64,000 nucleotides of DNA from Fibrobacter sp. (GTDB lineage: Bacteria; Fibrobacterota; Fibrobacteria; Fibrobacterales; Fibrobacteraceae), in contig JAFZOV010000113.1 of NCBI GenBank assembly GCA_017550445.1, forward strand, positions 1-64,000, in the 5' to 3' direction. The notes beneath the pieces were generated by a model. It saw nothing but the letters and a program-made list of their open reading frames with translations, did no database searches and was not told the DNA's origin. A program made the position numbers and the translations under genes. This document shows, in pieces, positions 35,511 to 44,140 of this stretch. Position 1 is the first letter of the stretch; every line of letters starts with the position of its first letter.

Positions 35511-36865
35511 TGGATATTATTGAATCCAGAACTTGGGTGGAATGGCTCATTACCATCGCAAAGTTCGGCTTCTGCTTTGTTCCGGTTCTCTATATTCTGC
35601 TCCTGATTCCCATGGAACGTCGTGGCGCAGGTTTTATGCAGGACCGTCAGGGCCCGAACCGCTCCTACATCAAGGTGCCGTTCTTCGGTAAGGTTCGCCT
35701 GTTCGGCTATGTGCAGAACATGTGCGACGGTACCAAGCTTTTCTTCAAGGAAATGTTTGCACCGACCGGTTCCAAGAAGTTCCTCTATTACGTGGCTCCG
35801 GCCATTCCGTTTGCCATCGTGTTCCTTAGCCCGTGTGTGATTCCGTGGTTTGGCCCGATGGTGTTCGAATGGGGCGGCTCTGTAGTCCGCATTGCAGGCC
35901 CGGTTGTAGATTCCGAAGTGGGCATTTTGTTGCTCTTCGGTTTCAGCTCCCTTTCTGCCTACGGTGCCGTGCTCGCTGGCCTTAGCTCCCGTTCCAAGTA
36001 CAGCTACCTCGGTTCCTTGCGTACGACAGCAATGACCATTAGCTACGAAGTCTGCCAGGGCCTTTCCATGATGGGTCTCTTGCTGCTCGCTGGTTCTTTC
36101 AGCCTCACCGACATCGTGAGCTGGCAAGAAAACCACGTGTGGGGCATTGTCGCCCAGCCGGTGGCCTTCTTCTGCTTCCTCATTGCGACGATTGCTGAAA
36201 CGGGCCGTGCTCCGTTTGACGTTGCCGAAGGTGAACCTGAACTCGTTGCCGGTTACCACACCGAATATGGTGCCATGCAGTTCGGTCTCTTCTACATGGG
36301 CGAATACTCGCACATCTGCATCAGCAGCCTTTTGGTGGCAACCCTCTTCTTGGGTGGCTACTCGGTGCCGTTCGTTTCTACCGCAACGATCCAGTCCCAC
36401 ATGGGCGGCTCCCTCGCCATTCTCTGCTGGGTGCTGGCATTCCTCGCCCTTGCATTCCTCCACATGATTTACCGTTACTCTCGCAAGCTCGCTGCTTCCA
36501 AGCAGAGCAACAAGATGGAAATCCTGCGCGAATATGTTCTTTACAAGACTATCGGCTGGGTTGCCGCTGTCGCATTCATTGCTGCCGGCGTTTGCTCCTG
36601 GATGTTCTATAACCCGCAAATCACCATGATTGACGGCGTTGCCGTGAATACCCTGGGTGCTGCCCTCGGTACGGCACTCATCCACTTGCTGGTGCTCCTC
36701 GTGAAGAGCGTGTTCTTCTGCTGGGTGTGGATTTGGGTCCGCTGGACGCTCCCGCGTTTCCGCTACGACCACATTATGCACCTTGGTTGGAAGATTATCT
36801 TGAACATCGCTATTTTGAACCTCGTTGTGACCGCCGTGGTTGCAAAGCTTATGGGAGGTAACTAA
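35510..36865 (+). CDS. nuoH: NADH-quinone oxidoreductase subunit H
   Basis: The 451-residue membrane subunit has about eight or nine hydrophobic segments and the family motifs ERRGAGFMQDRQGPN (first loop, next to the quinone entry), ETGRAPFDVAEGEPELVAGY and WVRWTLPRFRYDHIMHLGWK. Its length exceeds the common 320-350 residues mainly because of extra membrane segments in the second half. It connects the peripheral and membrane arms. GAAGGAGG (about 35494-35501) is the SD, and the TAATG overlap with nuoG suggests coupling. Confidence 0.94.
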   Translation: MDIIESRTWVEWLITIAKFGFCFVPVLYILLLIPMERRGAGFMQDRQGPNRSYIKVPFFGKVRLFGYVQNMCDGTKLFFKEMFAPTGSKKFLYYVAPAIPFAIVFLSPCVIPWFGPMVFEWGGSVVRIAGPVVDSEVGILLLFGFSSLSAYGAVLAGLSSRSKYSYLGSLRTTAMTISYEVCQGLSMMGLLLLAGSFSLTDIVSWQENHVWGIVAQPVAFFCFLIATIAETGRAPFDVAEGEPELVAGYHTEYGAMQFGLFYMGEYSHICISSLLVATLFLGGYSVPFVSTATIQSHMGGSLAILCWVLAFLALAFLHMIYRYSRKLAASKQSNKMEILREYVLYKTIGWVAAVAFIAAGVCSWMFYNPQITMIDGVAVNTLGAALGTALIHLLVLLVKSVFFCWVWIWVRWTLPRFRYDHIMHLGWKIILNIAILNLVVTAVVAKLMGGN

Positions 36866-37434
36866 TGGCTCGCGTTATTAAACAGAGACCCATGAACTGG
36901 GTGGAACGCCTCTACATTTTCGAGGCTATTCGCGGCTTGTGGACAACCCTCAAGCACGCTGCTCGCGGCTTGTTCCGCTACGAAACCTTGCCGACGATTT
37001 CTTACCCGGAAGGTCAGCCTGAAGTTCGTAGAACTTACCGCGCCAAGCATCGTCTGATGCTCCGTGCCGACGGTACGCCGCGTTGCGTGGCCTGCGGCAT
37101 GTGCGCTGCAGCTTGCCCCGCTCACTGTATTTATATCGAAGCTACCGCCAGTGACGATCCGCGTATCGAAAAGAAGGTCAAGCGCTTTGATATTGACCAT
37201 TTGACTTGCGTGTTCTGCGGCCTTTGTGTTGAAGCCTGCCCGGTCGATGCACTCCGCATGGATACCAAGGAAATCATCTTTGAACATCGCACCCGCGAAG
37301 AATTCGTCGCAAACCTTAAGACTCTCACCAGCTGGGATCCGAAGGATTACCCCGAAGACGAACAGAGCCAGAAGGCTCCGGGTGGAACAAAGAATGCCCA
37401 GGCCCGTGCCGTCTGGGGAATGGAGGTAAAGTAA
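36865..37434 (+). CDS. nuoI: NADH-quinone oxidoreductase subunit I
   Basis: The 189-residue subunit carries two [4Fe-4S] motifs, CVACGMCAAACPAHC and CVFCGLCVEACPVDA, that hold clusters N6a and N6b leading to NuoB. An amphipathic N-terminal helix precedes them. GGAGG is found just before the TAATG overlap with nuoH. Confidence 0.95.
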   Translation: MARVIKQRPMNWVERLYIFEAIRGLWTTLKHAARGLFRYETLPTISYPEGQPEVRRTYRAKHRLMLRADGTPRCVACGMCAAACPAHCIYIEATASDDPRIEKKVKRFDIDHLTCVFCGLCVEACPVDALRMDTKEIIFEHRTREEFVANLKTLTSWDPKDYPEDEQSQKAPGGTKNAQARAVWGMEVK

Positions 37435-37985
37435 TGCTTGCCCTGATTTATTTCATTGTTCTCGCCGCTGTTGCCGTGATTGCCGCTCTTGGAGTGCTTT
37501 TCTCGAAGCACCCGCTGTACGGCGGTCTTTCGCTGGTGCTCACCATGCTTTCTCTGGCCGGTATTTATGGCCTGATCGGTAGCCCCTTTATCGGTGTCGT
37601 ACAGATTATGGTCTACGCCGGTGCTATCATGATGCTTTTGGTGTTCGTGATCTCGGTGCTCAATGCCGCCAAGGATTCCAAGACGCCCATGTTCGATGGC
37701 GTGTCCATCTTTGTGGTCATTGCAGCCCTTGCCCTTGCCGGCCTCGTGGGCTTTGCCCTGGTGCTTTCTCCCATGGGCTTCGACGTTACGACGCTCCGCG
37801 GCTCTGTGGAAATGACTTCCAAGAACCTCTTCGATACATCCAAGACCGGCCCCGGTTACTTCGTCCTGTTCGAAGTGCTCGGCTTGCTCCTGCTTTCTTC
37901 CATGGGCGCCGCCGTGCTTATGGCTAAGAAACGCCTTGGTTCCGAAATCGAAGAAGAAGGCTCCGATAACAAGGAGGAAAAGTAA
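37434..37985 (+). CDS. nuoJ: NADH-quinone oxidoreductase subunit J
   Basis: The 183-residue protein has five hydrophobic segments and the family segment VQIMVYAGAIMMLLVFVI in the third, the flexible helix next to the quinone-linked proton path. The C-terminal tail is acidic (EIEEEGSDNKEEK). It overlaps nuoI and nuoK by one base at each end. The usual length is 170-200. Confidence 0.93.
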   Translation: MLALIYFIVLAAVAVIAALGVLFSKHPLYGGLSLVLTMLSLAGIYGLIGSPFIGVVQIMVYAGAIMMLLVFVISVLNAAKDSKTPMFDGVSIFVVIAALALAGLVGFALVLSPMGFDVTTLRGSVEMTSKNLFDTSKTGPGYFVLFEVLGLLLLSSMGAAVLMAKKRLGSEIEEEGSDNKEEK

Positions 37986-38299
37986 TGGAACTCCAACCGA
38001 TTTATATCCAGATTCTTGCCTTGGTGATTTTCACTCTTGGCTTGATTGTCGCCCTTTCTCGCCGCAATGTGTTCTTTGTGCTCATGGGTATTGAACTTGC
38101 GCTCAATGCCGTGAACCTTTCCTTTGTGGGCTTTGCAAAGACGCTTCCGGCCGACATGAGCGTAGCGGGTCAGATTTTCCCGCTGTTCTCGATTGCTGTC
38201 GCCGCTGCCGAAGCTTGCGTGGGCCTTGCACTCGTAATCCTCATTTTCCGTAACCGTGAAAGTGTCGATTCCGACAACTATTCCAATATGAAGGGGTAA
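37985..38299 (+). CDS. nuoK: NADH-quinone oxidoreductase subunit K
   Basis: The 104-residue protein has three hydrophobic segments with the conserved glutamates in FVLMGIELALNAVNL and in AEACVGLALVI. It matches the family length of about 100. It starts one base inside the nuoJ stop codon and is followed after three bases by nuoL. Confidence 0.95.
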   Translation: MELQPIYIQILALVIFTLGLIVALSRRNVFFVLMGIELALNAVNLSFVGFAKTLPADMSVAGQIFPLFSIAVAAAEACVGLALVILIFRNRESVDSDNYSNMKG

Positions 38300-38302
38300 G
38301 CA

Positions 38303-40255
38303 ATGACAAATTTACCGCTTTGGATTATTCCTCTTTTCCCGCTCCTCGGAACGATTCTTCTGGGTGCGATTGCCGTGATTTCTTCGGGTAGCAAGAAAGG
38401 CCCCTCCGAAGGTTTCGTGGGCGCCCTCTCGGTGCTGTTCCCGGTGATTTCGTTCGTATGCGTGGTGCTCCTTGCCTTTGGCATGCCTGAAGAAGGGATT
38501 CGCCAGACGCTTTGCAACTGGATTGACATCCCGATGCTGAAGGTCGATATCGGATTCCTGTTCGATGGCCTCTCTCGCGTGATGCTCCTGTTCGTGACCG
38601 GTATCGGTTCGCTCATCGCTCTGTACTCGATTGGTTACATGCACGGCGACCGCGGCTTTACCCGCTTCTTCGCCTACATCAACCTCTTCCTGTTCAGCAT
38701 GATCGTGCTGGTGCTTTCCGACAGCTTGCTTCTCACCTTCCTCGGTTGGGAAGGCGTGGGCCTTTGCTCCTACTTGCTCATCGGCTTCTGGAATCACGAC
38801 CTCAACAACTGCAAGGCTGCAAACAAGGCCTTCATCGTGAACCGCGTGGGCGATATCGGCTTCTTGCTCGGTATGCTTTGCCTTGCAACGCTGGGTGGCT
38901 CCGCTATTCTCAATTACGAAGCCCTGAACAAGTTTGTTGAAATGCTCATCGCCGGTGGCCATGTGGAACTCGCCGCCCCGATCCTGATGATTGCTGGCCT
39001 CCTGTTCTTCGTGGGTTGCACGGGTAAGTCTGCTCAGATTCCTCTCCTCACGTGGTTGCCCGATGCCATGGCCGGTCCGACTCCTGTGTCTGCCCTTATC
39101 CATGCCGCTACCATGGTGACTTCTGGCGTTTACCTGCTTGCACGTCTGTCTCGCATGTTCGTGCTCGTTCCCGAAGTGTTGATTGTCATCTTGGTTGTGG
39201 GTATGCTTACCGCTTTCTGGGCGGCCGTTGCAGGTCTCTTCCAGAACGATATCAAGAAGGTGCTTGCCTACTCGACAATTTCTCAGCTGGGTTACATGTT
39301 CATGGCTGCTGGCGCTTCTGCCTTCGATGCCTCCATCTTCCACGTATTCACCCACGCCTTCTTCAAGGCAGCCCTCTTCTTGGGCGCCGGTGCAGTGATT
39401 CACTCGCTGGCTGGCGAACAGGATATGCGCTGCATGGGTGGCCTTATCAAGAAGACTCCGGTAACCGCTTGCGTGATGATCTTTGCGTTCCTCGCCATTA
39501 TCGGTTTCCCGGGCTTCGCAGGTTTCTGGTCCAAGGACCTCATCTTGGAACGTCTCTATACGAACGCTCCCTTCGGTGAATTCTTCTACTTCGCAGGCCT
39601 CCTTACGGCTGTGATTACGGCTGTCTACATGGGCCGCCTCATCATCATGACCTTCTTCGGTGAATATCGCGGTTCCAAGGAAAGCGAAGAACACATTCAC
39701 GAAGCTCCGGCCAGCATGCTGGTTCCGATGGTGATTCTCGCTTTCGGTGCCGTGTTTGCCGGTTACCTGTGGGCCGATTCCATGGGCATCAAGTTCTTTG
39801 CTAATACCCTTGCTCCGGTGGTGGGCGAGGCTCAGAACTACAGCCTGGGTGCCGCTGCACATCACGTGAACGCCTTGACGTTTGCTTGCTTCGGTACGGC
39901 AGCCGCTCTGCTCGGTATGATTATCGCTTATGCGGTTTACGGTCGTGCTCGCATTCCGCATATCTCTGCCAAGGTTAGCAGCGCCCCCGAAGGTGCCAAG
40001 GCCGACTGGACGTTCTTCTTTGACTACATCCATGAAATTTTCATTACCATCACCAAGGCTGCCGCGTTTGTTGCGGACATGGTTGTCGATAAGATCCTGC
40101 AGGGTATTCAGTGGACTGTGGGTTCCATTGTCGAAATCGTTGGAGACGGCGTGAGCAATTTCCAGGTGCGCAAGGTGCGTGTGCAGCTTACGTTTAGCCT
40201 GCTGGGTGTCGCCGCCTTAGTTGCCGTTGTACTTTTGACCGGAGGATTGTTCTAA
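38303..40255 (+). CDS. nuoL: NADH-quinone oxidoreductase subunit L (antiporter-like)
   Basis: The 650-residue antiporter-like subunit has about 14-16 hydrophobic segments. Family motifs include FFAYINLFLFSMIVLVLSDS, LFLGWEGVGLCSYLLIGFW, the TWLPDAMAGPTPVSALIHAA block and HVFTHAFFKAALFLGAGAVI. The long lateral helix toward the C-terminus is present (EIFITITKAAAFVADMVV and after). It pumps ions in the membrane arm. Its end touches nuoM by one base. Confidence 0.95.
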   Translation: MTNLPLWIIPLFPLLGTILLGAIAVISSGSKKGPSEGFVGALSVLFPVISFVCVVLLAFGMPEEGIRQTLCNWIDIPMLKVDIGFLFDGLSRVMLLFVTGIGSLIALYSIGYMHGDRGFTRFFAYINLFLFSMIVLVLSDSLLLTFLGWEGVGLCSYLLIGFWNHDLNNCKAANKAFIVNRVGDIGFLLGMLCLATLGGSAILNYEALNKFVEMLIAGGHVELAAPILMIAGLLFFVGCTGKSAQIPLLTWLPDAMAGPTPVSALIHAATMVTSGVYLLARLSRMFVLVPEVLIVILVVGMLTAFWAAVAGLFQNDIKKVLAYSTISQLGYMFMAAGASAFDASIFHVFTHAFFKAALFLGAGAVIHSLAGEQDMRCMGGLIKKTPVTACVMIFAFLAIIGFPGFAGFWSKDLILERLYTNAPFGEFFYFAGLLTAVITAVYMGRLIIMTFFGEYRGSKESEEHIHEAPASMLVPMVILAFGAVFAGYLWADSMGIKFFANTLAPVVGEAQNYSLGAAAHHVNALTFACFGTAAALLGMIIAYAVYGRARIPHISAKVSSAPEGAKADWTFFFDYIHEIFITITKAAAFVADMVVDKILQGIQWTVGSIVEIVGDGVSNFQVRKVRVQLTFSLLGVAALVAVVLLTGGLF

Positions 40256-41985
40256 TGCTTTTACATCTTCTTGTCCTTGCTCCTTTTGCCGCCGCGATTT
40301 TGATGATCGCCACTTCCAAGGAAGATCCCAAGTCTTCTTCTAGGCTTGCCTTCTTGTTTGGCTTTGCCTTTGTGGCGATGTCCATCGCCTTGATCGCTAG
40401 CGGAAACCAGGCCACCGAAGCTATCGAATGGTTCCACATTCCTGGTGCCAAGGGTGCCGTTTACTACTACTTGTACAGTCATGGACTGGGCGCCTGGATG
40501 GTGTTCCTTTCTAGCGCACTTTCCCTTGTGGCCCTGATGACGGCCCGCAACACTCTCGACAAGAACTACCGCAACTTCGCCATCGGCATTTTCGCCTTGA
40601 TGGGCGCCATGAACGGTACGTTCCTCGCTGCAGATGCGGTGCTGTTCTTCTTCTTCTTCGAAGCCATGGTGTTCCCCGCCGCAGTGCTCATTGCAGGTTT
40701 CGGTGGCAAGGAACGTCGCAAGGCTGCCATGACCTTTGCGATCTACACTCTGGTCGGTTCTGCCCCGATGATGGTTGCCCTCTGGTACCTGATTACACTG
40801 GCAGACAACTCTCTGGTGCTTTCTTTGGCGGTCGCTCTCCAGAACCTTGATCCGGCCATGCAGATGACCCTTCTGCTTTGCTTCTTGCTTGCGTTCTTGG
40901 TGAAGACTCCGATTTTCCCGTTCCACGGTTGGCAGGCAATCACCTATGCTGAAGCTCCGGCTCCGCTTTCGGCTATCCTTACGGGTGCCATGAGTAAGGC
41001 TGGCGTGTTCGGCTTTATCGCCTGGATTCTTCCGATTTTCCCGCTTTATATGGAAGTGGTGGATTCCATGATGTGGCTGGGCCTGCTCACCGCTATTTAC
41101 GGTGCCTTGATGGCGCTCCGTGCTACCGACGGTAAGAAACTCCTTGCCTTCAGTTCCATGAGCCATTTGGGCCTTGCCGTGGCCGGTGTGTTCAGCCTCT
41201 CTGAATCCATGCTCCCGGCGGTCTTGGTTCTCCTGGTTGCCCACGGTCTTTCCGCTGGCGCCCAGTTCTACCTGATGGGTATTGCCGAACGCTTTGCCGG
41301 TACCCGTGACATCGAACAGCTCGGTGGTCTTGCCGCGCGCAACCCCGTGTTTGGTTCCCTGTTCGGATTCCTCGCTGTGCTTTCTCTTGCGGTTCCGGGT
41401 ACTGCCGGATTCGTTGGCGAATTTACCGTGCTTATGTCCTTGTGGGATATGGGCCCGCTTCCGGCACTGGCCGCTGGTCTTTGCCTGATTCTTTCTGCCA
41501 CTTACATGCTCCGCTTTGTGCAGAAGGTCATCTTTGGCAAGCCTGCCCGCGAATACGAAGACGGCAAGCGCATGACCGCTCTCGAAGGTTCCTTCATTGG
41601 AATCATGGGCGTGCTCCTGTTGGTATTCGGCATGCATCCGGCCTTCATTACCAATGCACTTCAGCTCTTTGACGAAAGCGCCGTGCAAGAAATGAACAAG
41701 CTGACTCACCCTGCTGAAGACGCCCAGACGGTTGAAGCTTCTGCCGACACTACGGGCGAAGCCATTGTAGACGAAAACATTGCCGCCGTGGCACAGCCCA
41801 TGACCGACGATGACTTGCGTCAGCTGGATTCCAACTTGAAGGCGAATGGATTTAGTGACGAAGAACGCGCTTCGCTGATTGCCCAGCTAAAGAACATGAG
41901 CGAATCTGAAGTTGCCGAATCTCAGGAAGATGGCGCGCTTGAACAAAACGAGGCCAATGTGAAGGAGGCTTCTGAAAATGAGTAA
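40255..41985 (+). CDS. nuoM: NADH-quinone oxidoreductase subunit M with acidic C-terminal tail
   Basis: The 576-residue antiporter-like subunit has the family segments FFFFFEAMVFPAAVLIAGFG, FHGWQAITYAEAPAPLSAIL, LLAFSSMSHLGLAVAGVF and QFYLMGIAERFAGTRDIEQL. The last 93 residues (from about 484) form an unusual soluble tail rich in Glu, Asp and Ala, predicted to be largely disordered or helical and facing the cytoplasm or periplasm. Usual NuoM is about 490-510. It overlaps nuoN by eight bases. Confidence 0.94.
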   Translation: MLLHLLVLAPFAAAILMIATSKEDPKSSSRLAFLFGFAFVAMSIALIASGNQATEAIEWFHIPGAKGAVYYYLYSHGLGAWMVFLSSALSLVALMTARNTLDKNYRNFAIGIFALMGAMNGTFLAADAVLFFFFFEAMVFPAAVLIAGFGGKERRKAAMTFAIYTLVGSAPMMVALWYLITLADNSLVLSLAVALQNLDPAMQMTLLLCFLLAFLVKTPIFPFHGWQAITYAEAPAPLSAILTGAMSKAGVFGFIAWILPIFPLYMEVVDSMMWLGLLTAIYGALMALRATDGKKLLAFSSMSHLGLAVAGVFSLSESMLPAVLVLLVAHGLSAGAQFYLMGIAERFAGTRDIEQLGGLAARNPVFGSLFGFLAVLSLAVPGTAGFVGEFTVLMSLWDMGPLPALAAGLCLILSATYMLRFVQKVIFGKPAREYEDGKRMTALEGSFIGIMGVLLLVFGMHPAFITNALQLFDESAVQEMNKLTHPAEDAQTVEASADTTGEAIVDENIAAVAQPMTDDDLRQLDSNLKANGFSDEERASLIAQLKNMSESEVAESQEDGALEQNEANVKEASENE

Positions 41986-43450
41986 TTACGTAAATCTCTT
42001 GCCGGTAATCCTGGTGGCTTTTGGGGCGTTGATTACCCTTGCCGCAGAACCGTTCATTAAAGACGAAAACAAGCACAAGATTTTGCCCTGGGTGGCATCC
42101 TTGTTTATCGCTCTTGGTGCAGGTGCCTACTACTTTACCACCAACGACATCTTTATGGACTTGTACGCCATGGACCCGATCCGTCGCGTGCTGGGTCTTT
42201 CCGTGATGCTTTGCGCTTTCCTCGGAATTGCGGGGCTCCAGTGGACTCTTGGTCACGAAAAGTTCAAGGGTGGCGAGGCTTACGCTCTCTTGCTGCTTGC
42301 AACTTGCGGTGCGACCCTCATGACCCAGGCTATCGACTTCCTCGCCCTGTTCCTGGGCATGGAGCTGGCCAGCTTCCCGATTTACGCCTTGGTGGGCCTT
42401 CGCCGCAAGGACGTGAATGCGAATGAAGGTGCTTTCAAGTACTTCGTTTCGGGTTCGGTCTTTAGTGCCCTCTTCTTGTACGGTGTGGCCCTTATTTACG
42501 GTGCCACCGGTTCGACCCACATTTTTGCCTCTGTTATTGCTGGTCGCGGCCTGCTTTATGGCATGGGCGTTTTGCTTGCCATGTTTGCGCTCCTCTTTAA
42601 GGCCGGTGCCGCTCCGCTTCATTTCTGGGTGGCCGATGTCTATACGGGTGCTTCTGTGGCGGTGACTGGCTTTATGGCCGCCGTTGTCAAGGTGGGCGCT
42701 CTCGCTGCCTTGGGTACGCTCTGGCTTGGTTCCCTGGTGACCCGCATCGGTTCTGCTCCGGCATGGAACCTGGCCGAACAGGTGACTATCCGTGGCGAAA
42801 ACAAGAGCCTGTTCTATGTGATTTTGGTAGTGGCCGTTTTGTCCATGGCTGTCGGTGCTTTTGGCGGTCTTGCCCAAAAGTCTATCCGCCGCATTATGGC
42901 TTACTCCGCCGTGATGAATGCCGGCTTTATCGTGATTGGCCTGCTGCTTCCGAACTTCGCTACCGAAGGTACGGTGCAGATGGGTGCCATGTACTACTTC
43001 CTCATTACCTATGCAATCGGTAGCGCTGGCGCCTTGGCCGGTATCGCATTCCTTGCCGGCAAGGATGACAAGAACGAATCCCTGGAAGACATTCAGGGCC
43101 GTGGACGCAAGCGCCCCTACGTGGCCATTGCTACGACGGTTTGCTTGGCTAGCCTCGCGGGTATGCCTCCTGTGGCCGGTTTCCTTGCCAAGTTCACTCT
43201 GTTTACCGACGCTCTTGCCGGTGGACTCGGCCTTGTTGCTGCGATTGCCTTTGCCCTTTCGCTGGTGGCCGCAGTATTCTACCTGCGTATCGCCTTCGTG
43301 CTGTTCATGCCGCTCAAGGCTGAATGCGCTTGCAAGTGCTGCTGCAGCAAGAATACGGTGTATGCCTATTTGCTCCGCTTTGCAGTGACCCTTGCCGCTA
43401 TCGCATTGATTCTCGTGGGAATCTTCCCCAAGGTTGCACTTATCGTTTAA
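41978..43450 (+). CDS. nuoN: NADH-quinone oxidoreductase subunit N, with Cys cluster
   Basis: The 490-residue protein has about 14 hydrophobic segments, with the antiporter motifs FLGMELASFPIYALVGLRR, FKAGAAPLHFWVADVYTGA and AGMPPVAGFLAKFTLF. Near the C-terminus, in a loop before the last membrane segment, residues 450-456 read CACKCCC, which is not typical for NuoN. It is the last gene of the nuo operon and is followed by a strong terminator. Confidence 0.95.
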   Translation: MSNYVNLLPVILVAFGALITLAAEPFIKDENKHKILPWVASLFIALGAGAYYFTTNDIFMDLYAMDPIRRVLGLSVMLCAFLGIAGLQWTLGHEKFKGGEAYALLLLATCGATLMTQAIDFLALFLGMELASFPIYALVGLRRKDVNANEGAFKYFVSGSVFSALFLYGVALIYGATGSTHIFASVIAGRGLLYGMGVLLAMFALLFKAGAAPLHFWVADVYTGASVAVTGFMAAVVKVGALAALGTLWLGSLVTRIGSAPAWNLAEQVTIRGENKSLFYVILVVAVLSMAVGAFGGLAQKSIRRIMAYSAVMNAGFIVIGLLLPNFATEGTVQMGAMYYFLITYAIGSAGALAGIAFLAGKDDKNESLEDIQGRGRKRPYVAIATTVCLASLAGMPPVAGFLAKFTLFTDALAGGLGLVAAIAFALSLVAAVFYLRIAFVLFMPLKAECACKCCCSKNTVYAYLLRFAVTLAAIALILVGIFPKVALIV

Positions 43451-43490
43451 TCGTAGTCATCTTGGGCGCGAAGCGTCTGGAATTCATATA

Positions 43491-43516
43491 AAAACCGCCT
43501 TTCGGGGCGGTTTTTT
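43491..43516 (+). terminator. terminator of the nuo operon
   Basis: AAAACCGCC (43491-43499) pairs with GGCGGTTTT (43506-43514) around TTTCGG, in a stretch of six T residues. It lies 40 bases after the nuoN stop codon. Confidence 0.93.
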
Positions 43517-43526
43517 GTCGTTTTAT

Positions 43527-43551
43527 CGGACAGTTGCGTACAAACTGTCCG
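43527..43551. promoter_or_regulatory. nine-base-pair inverted repeat upstream of a lipoprotein gene
   Basis: CGGACAGTT and AACTGTCCG are perfect inverted repeats separated by GCGTACA. They end 19 bases before the -10-like box of the next gene, so an operator role is possible. Confidence 0.5.
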
Positions 43552-43569
43552 CTTTGTATACAGAGGATT

Positions 43570-43575
43570 TATATT
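43570..43575 (+). promoter_or_regulatory. -10-like box seven bases before an ATG
   Basis: TATATT ends seven bases before the ATG at 43583, so transcription would begin at or near the start codon. GAGGA at 43563-43567 is too far upstream to act as an SD for it. No good -35 is visible. Confidence 0.45.
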
Positions 43576-43582
43576 TGAATAC

Positions 43583-44140
43583 ATGAATTTGAAAGGGTGG
43601 GTTGTATTTTTCTTTTTTGCGACATTTCTCGTTTTAGAGGGATGTTCGTTGTATGACTACAATGAATATACGATATCGCTGAATAAGGCCGAGATTCATT
43701 CGGTCTATTGGCAGCTAGATGATTCTACCGAATATAAAAGCTCCGTTTGCAGCGATGTAGGACGTGAACCGGATTTCTTCTCGATAAAAATCGGCTTTGA
43801 AAATAAGGATTCGGTTGGTGAAAATCAAGAGAGAACGTGGATTGACACCTTGTTTGTGGCGATTTACGGCTGTACTGATTATGGCTGCCAAAAAGCGCAA
43901 AAAATAATGATCCACAATGAAGATTATTCCTTTACGAAGCTTCTGAAAAAAGGCGATTTCGAAATTTCTGAACCTAAAGGAAATTTCTATACGAATGATT
44001 TCGGATACGACTGCGATGTGGTCAAGGAATATTTTTTCCGTTTGAAAATCAAATTAAATGATGTCAAGATCGATTTGGATGCACAGAAAGGTTCCGAAGC
44101 CTGCTATGAAAGGAGCAACCCATGGTGCATCTACTGTTAG
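43583..44140 (+). CDS. small lipoprotein of unknown function
   Basis: I do not recognise this 185-residue protein. It has a lipoprotein signal (VVFFFFATFLVLEGC, Cys21) and a mature part with scattered aromatic and charged residues and six to eight cysteines, including CTDYGC and a C-terminal CIYC, so disulfides are likely. It overlaps the next gene by 19 bases, and the next protein is also a Cys-rich lipoprotein, so the two are probably made together and may interact at the outer membrane. Confidence 0.65.
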   Translation: MNLKGWVVFFFFATFLVLEGCSLYDYNEYTISLNKAEIHSVYWQLDDSTEYKSSVCSDVGREPDFFSIKIGFENKDSVGENQERTWIDTLFVAIYGCTDYGCQKAQKIMIHNEDYSFTKLLKKGDFEISEPKGNFYTNDFGYDCDVVKEYFFRLKIKLNDVKIDLDAQKGSEACYERSNPWCIYC

